Source: Massilia sp. Bi118 (GTDB lineage Bacteria; Pseudomonadota; Gammaproteobacteria; Burkholderiales; Burkholderiaceae_D). Taken from it: a stretch of 64,000 bases of DNA. Under the pieces are notes generated by a model, which saw nothing but the letters and a program-made list of their open reading frames with translations, was not told the DNA's origin and did no database searches. The stretch covers positions 372,001-436,000 of the forward strand of contig NZ_CAKKMV010000002.1 of assembly GCF_918697865.1 (NCBI RefSeq), written 5' to 3'. Position 1 is the first letter of the stretch. Each line of letters starts with the position of its first letter. The position numbers and the translations under genes are program-made. Of this stretch, positions 62,976 through 64,000 are shown piece by piece.

Positions 62976-64000
62976 TCTTCACGATCGCATTGCCGGAAAT
63001 CGCGTACAGCGTTCCCTTGCCGTCGCCCGTCAGCCCGCCCAGCGCGGGCAGGGCGCCGGGCCCGTTCCCCAGCTGCAGCGCCGCCGCGCCTATCGTGCCG
63101 GCCACCGTCGATACCACCCGGTCCGGCGTGATTTTCCGTATCAGGTTGTTCCCGGCGTCGACGGCATACAGGTTGCCGCCGGCGTCGAGCGTCAGCGCGA
63201 TGACGTGGTCGAAGCGGGCCGCGCCCGCGAGGCCGTCGGCGTAGCCGGCGCCGCCCGACAGGCCGGCCAGCGCGATCTTCGTGCCGGACGGCTCGACGCG
63301 GCTGACCGTGCTGGCGAATTCGCCCGCGTAGACCGTGCCGTCCTTCGCGGCGGCCAGGCCGCGCTGCTGGAAGGCGTGGCTGCCCAGCACGGTGGCGATA
63401 TTGTCCAGCCTCGCCACGCCGTCCAGCATGGTGATGGCGCCGGTGGCCGAGATCTTGCGGATGCCGACCGCGTTGGCCACGACCACATTGGCGAAGCCGT
63501 CCACCGCAATGCCGCTGCCGTAGAAATAAGGAATGTCGCTGACGCCGACGACGGTGGCGGTGTCCAGCGTGGCGATGGTGCGCACATTGCCCGCCGGGTC
63601 GATTTCACGCACGGACAAGCCATCGGTGGCGTACAGCCTGCCGTCGGACGAGGCGGCGATGGCGGTCAGGAAGCCGAAGCCCGCGACCCCGGCAGCACCA
63701 TCGATGCTCTGGCAGCGCAGGGGCGAGCCGGCGATGGTGCTGACGGCGCCCGAGGCGGCGATCTTGCGGATGCTGCAGTTGTCGCGGTCGGCCAGGTAAA
63801 GGTTGCCGGCGCTGTCCGCCGCGATCCCGGCCGGATGGCCGAAGCGCGCCGCGGCGCCGCTGGCGTCGATGTTGCCGGCTTCCATGGCGCTGCCGGCCAC
63901 CAGCGCCAGGGTGGCCACGCGCGGGGACGGGCTGGCTGCGCCGGGGCCGGTCGTGCCCGCGCTGCCGCCACCGCCGCCGCAGGCAGCGCACAGGGCCGCC
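62962..64000 (-). CDS. NHL-repeat beta-propeller lipoprotein (5' truncated by window end)
   Basis: The frame is open to the last base, so the start lies beyond the window. Repeated NHL-like blades are clear: PAGIAADSAGNLYLADRDN, HVIALTLDAGGNLYAVDAGN and LTGDGKGTLYAISGN. The visible N-terminal part reads ALCAACGGGGGSAG, which looks like a lipobox followed by a flexible Gly/Ser linker; a lipid-anchored propeller is inferred. An internal GTG at 63918 is not the real start. It overlaps the TAXI gene tail to tail. Confidence 0.85.
   Translation of the reverse strand, partial: AALCAACGGGGGSAGTTGPGAASPSPRVATLALVAGSAMEAGNIDASGAAARFGHPAGIAADSAGNLYLADRDNCSIRKIAASGAVSTIAGSPLRCQSIDGAAGVAGFGFLTAIAASSDGRLYATDGLSVREIDPAGNVRTIATLDTATVVGVSDIPYFYGSGIAVDGFANVVVANAVGIRKISATGAITMLDGVARLDNIATVLGSHAFQQRGLAAAKDGTVYAGEFASTVSRVEPSGTKIALAGLSGGAGYADGLAGAARFDHVIALTLDAGGNLYAVDAGNNLIRKITPDRVVSTVAGTIGAAALQLGNGPGALPALGGLTGDGKGTLYAISGNAIVKITLP

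Overview
The window is GC-rich, gene-dense chromosomal DNA from a betaproteobacterium. The gene set (rplU-rpmA-obgE-proB with ispB divergent, PHA depolymerase and PHA-system protein, 7Fe ferredoxin FdxA with a thioredoxin-reductase-like FNR, NasS/NasT-controlled nitrate assimilation) and the GC content suggest a Massilia/Duganella-like member of the Oxalobacteraceae. That placement is inference from gene content, not a database match. No prophage, insertion sequence, CRISPR array or rRNA operon was seen, and no gene-free stretch exceeds 300 bases.

Layout. 1-4.2 kb: end of a hybrid histidine kinase, a frameshifted S53 (sedolisin) peptidase and an Nramp-like transporter. 4.2-5.6 kb: an ammonium transporter behind a sigma-54 promoter with an NtrC-like palindrome upstream. 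5.6-11 kb: purine/ureide catabolism (UraD-AllC fusion, LysR regulator, membrane urate oxidase PuuD, unusual M20 protein). 11-16.9 kb: a DUF2726 protein, a large secreted RIFT-barrel-like protein, an S9 peptidase and two tiny genes. 17-27.3 kb: complete nitrate assimilation (nasT, nasS, nitrate transporter, nirB, nirD, FAD reductase, molybdopterin nitrate reductase). A perfect sigma-54 promoter and an RNA leader with hexanucleotide-loop hairpins and an intrinsic terminator, the expected target of the ANTAR protein NasT, precede the transporter.

27.3-32 kb: an adhesin-like secreted protein, a LysR/MFS pair, a GST and a TerC protein. 32-37 kb: two identical tRNA-Pro genes with a strong promoter, ispB, then rplU-rpmA-obgE-membrane protein-proB. 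36.9-38 kb: two related small secreted proteins. 38.2-42 kb: a four-gene operon of an ExbB/TolQ-like protein, an ExbD/TolR-like protein and two paralogous proteins whose membrane segment carries the TonB Ser-x3-His signature but whose periplasmic end is a lectin-like beta domain instead of a TonB C-terminal domain. This is the best candidate for an undescribed system here. 42-51.6 kb: nth, rsxB, small secreted proteins, PHA depolymerase, FNR, FdxA, an M4 peptidase with its emfourin-type inhibitor, ACBP and FKBP.

51.8-55.3 kb: a tightly coupled operon of a beta-propeller protein, a polysaccharide deacetylase, a sterol-desaturase-like enzyme and an EI24 membrane protein. 55.4-64 kb: a lipoprotein, a CinA-N/MoaB-like protein, a large class-A-PBP-like protein, a membrane-anchored TAXI protein and the end of an NHL-repeat lipoprotein.

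The ammonium transporter, the nitrate operon and the ureide genes together form a nitrogen-scavenging region in the first 27 kb. Two of its promoters look NtrC/sigma-54 dependent.
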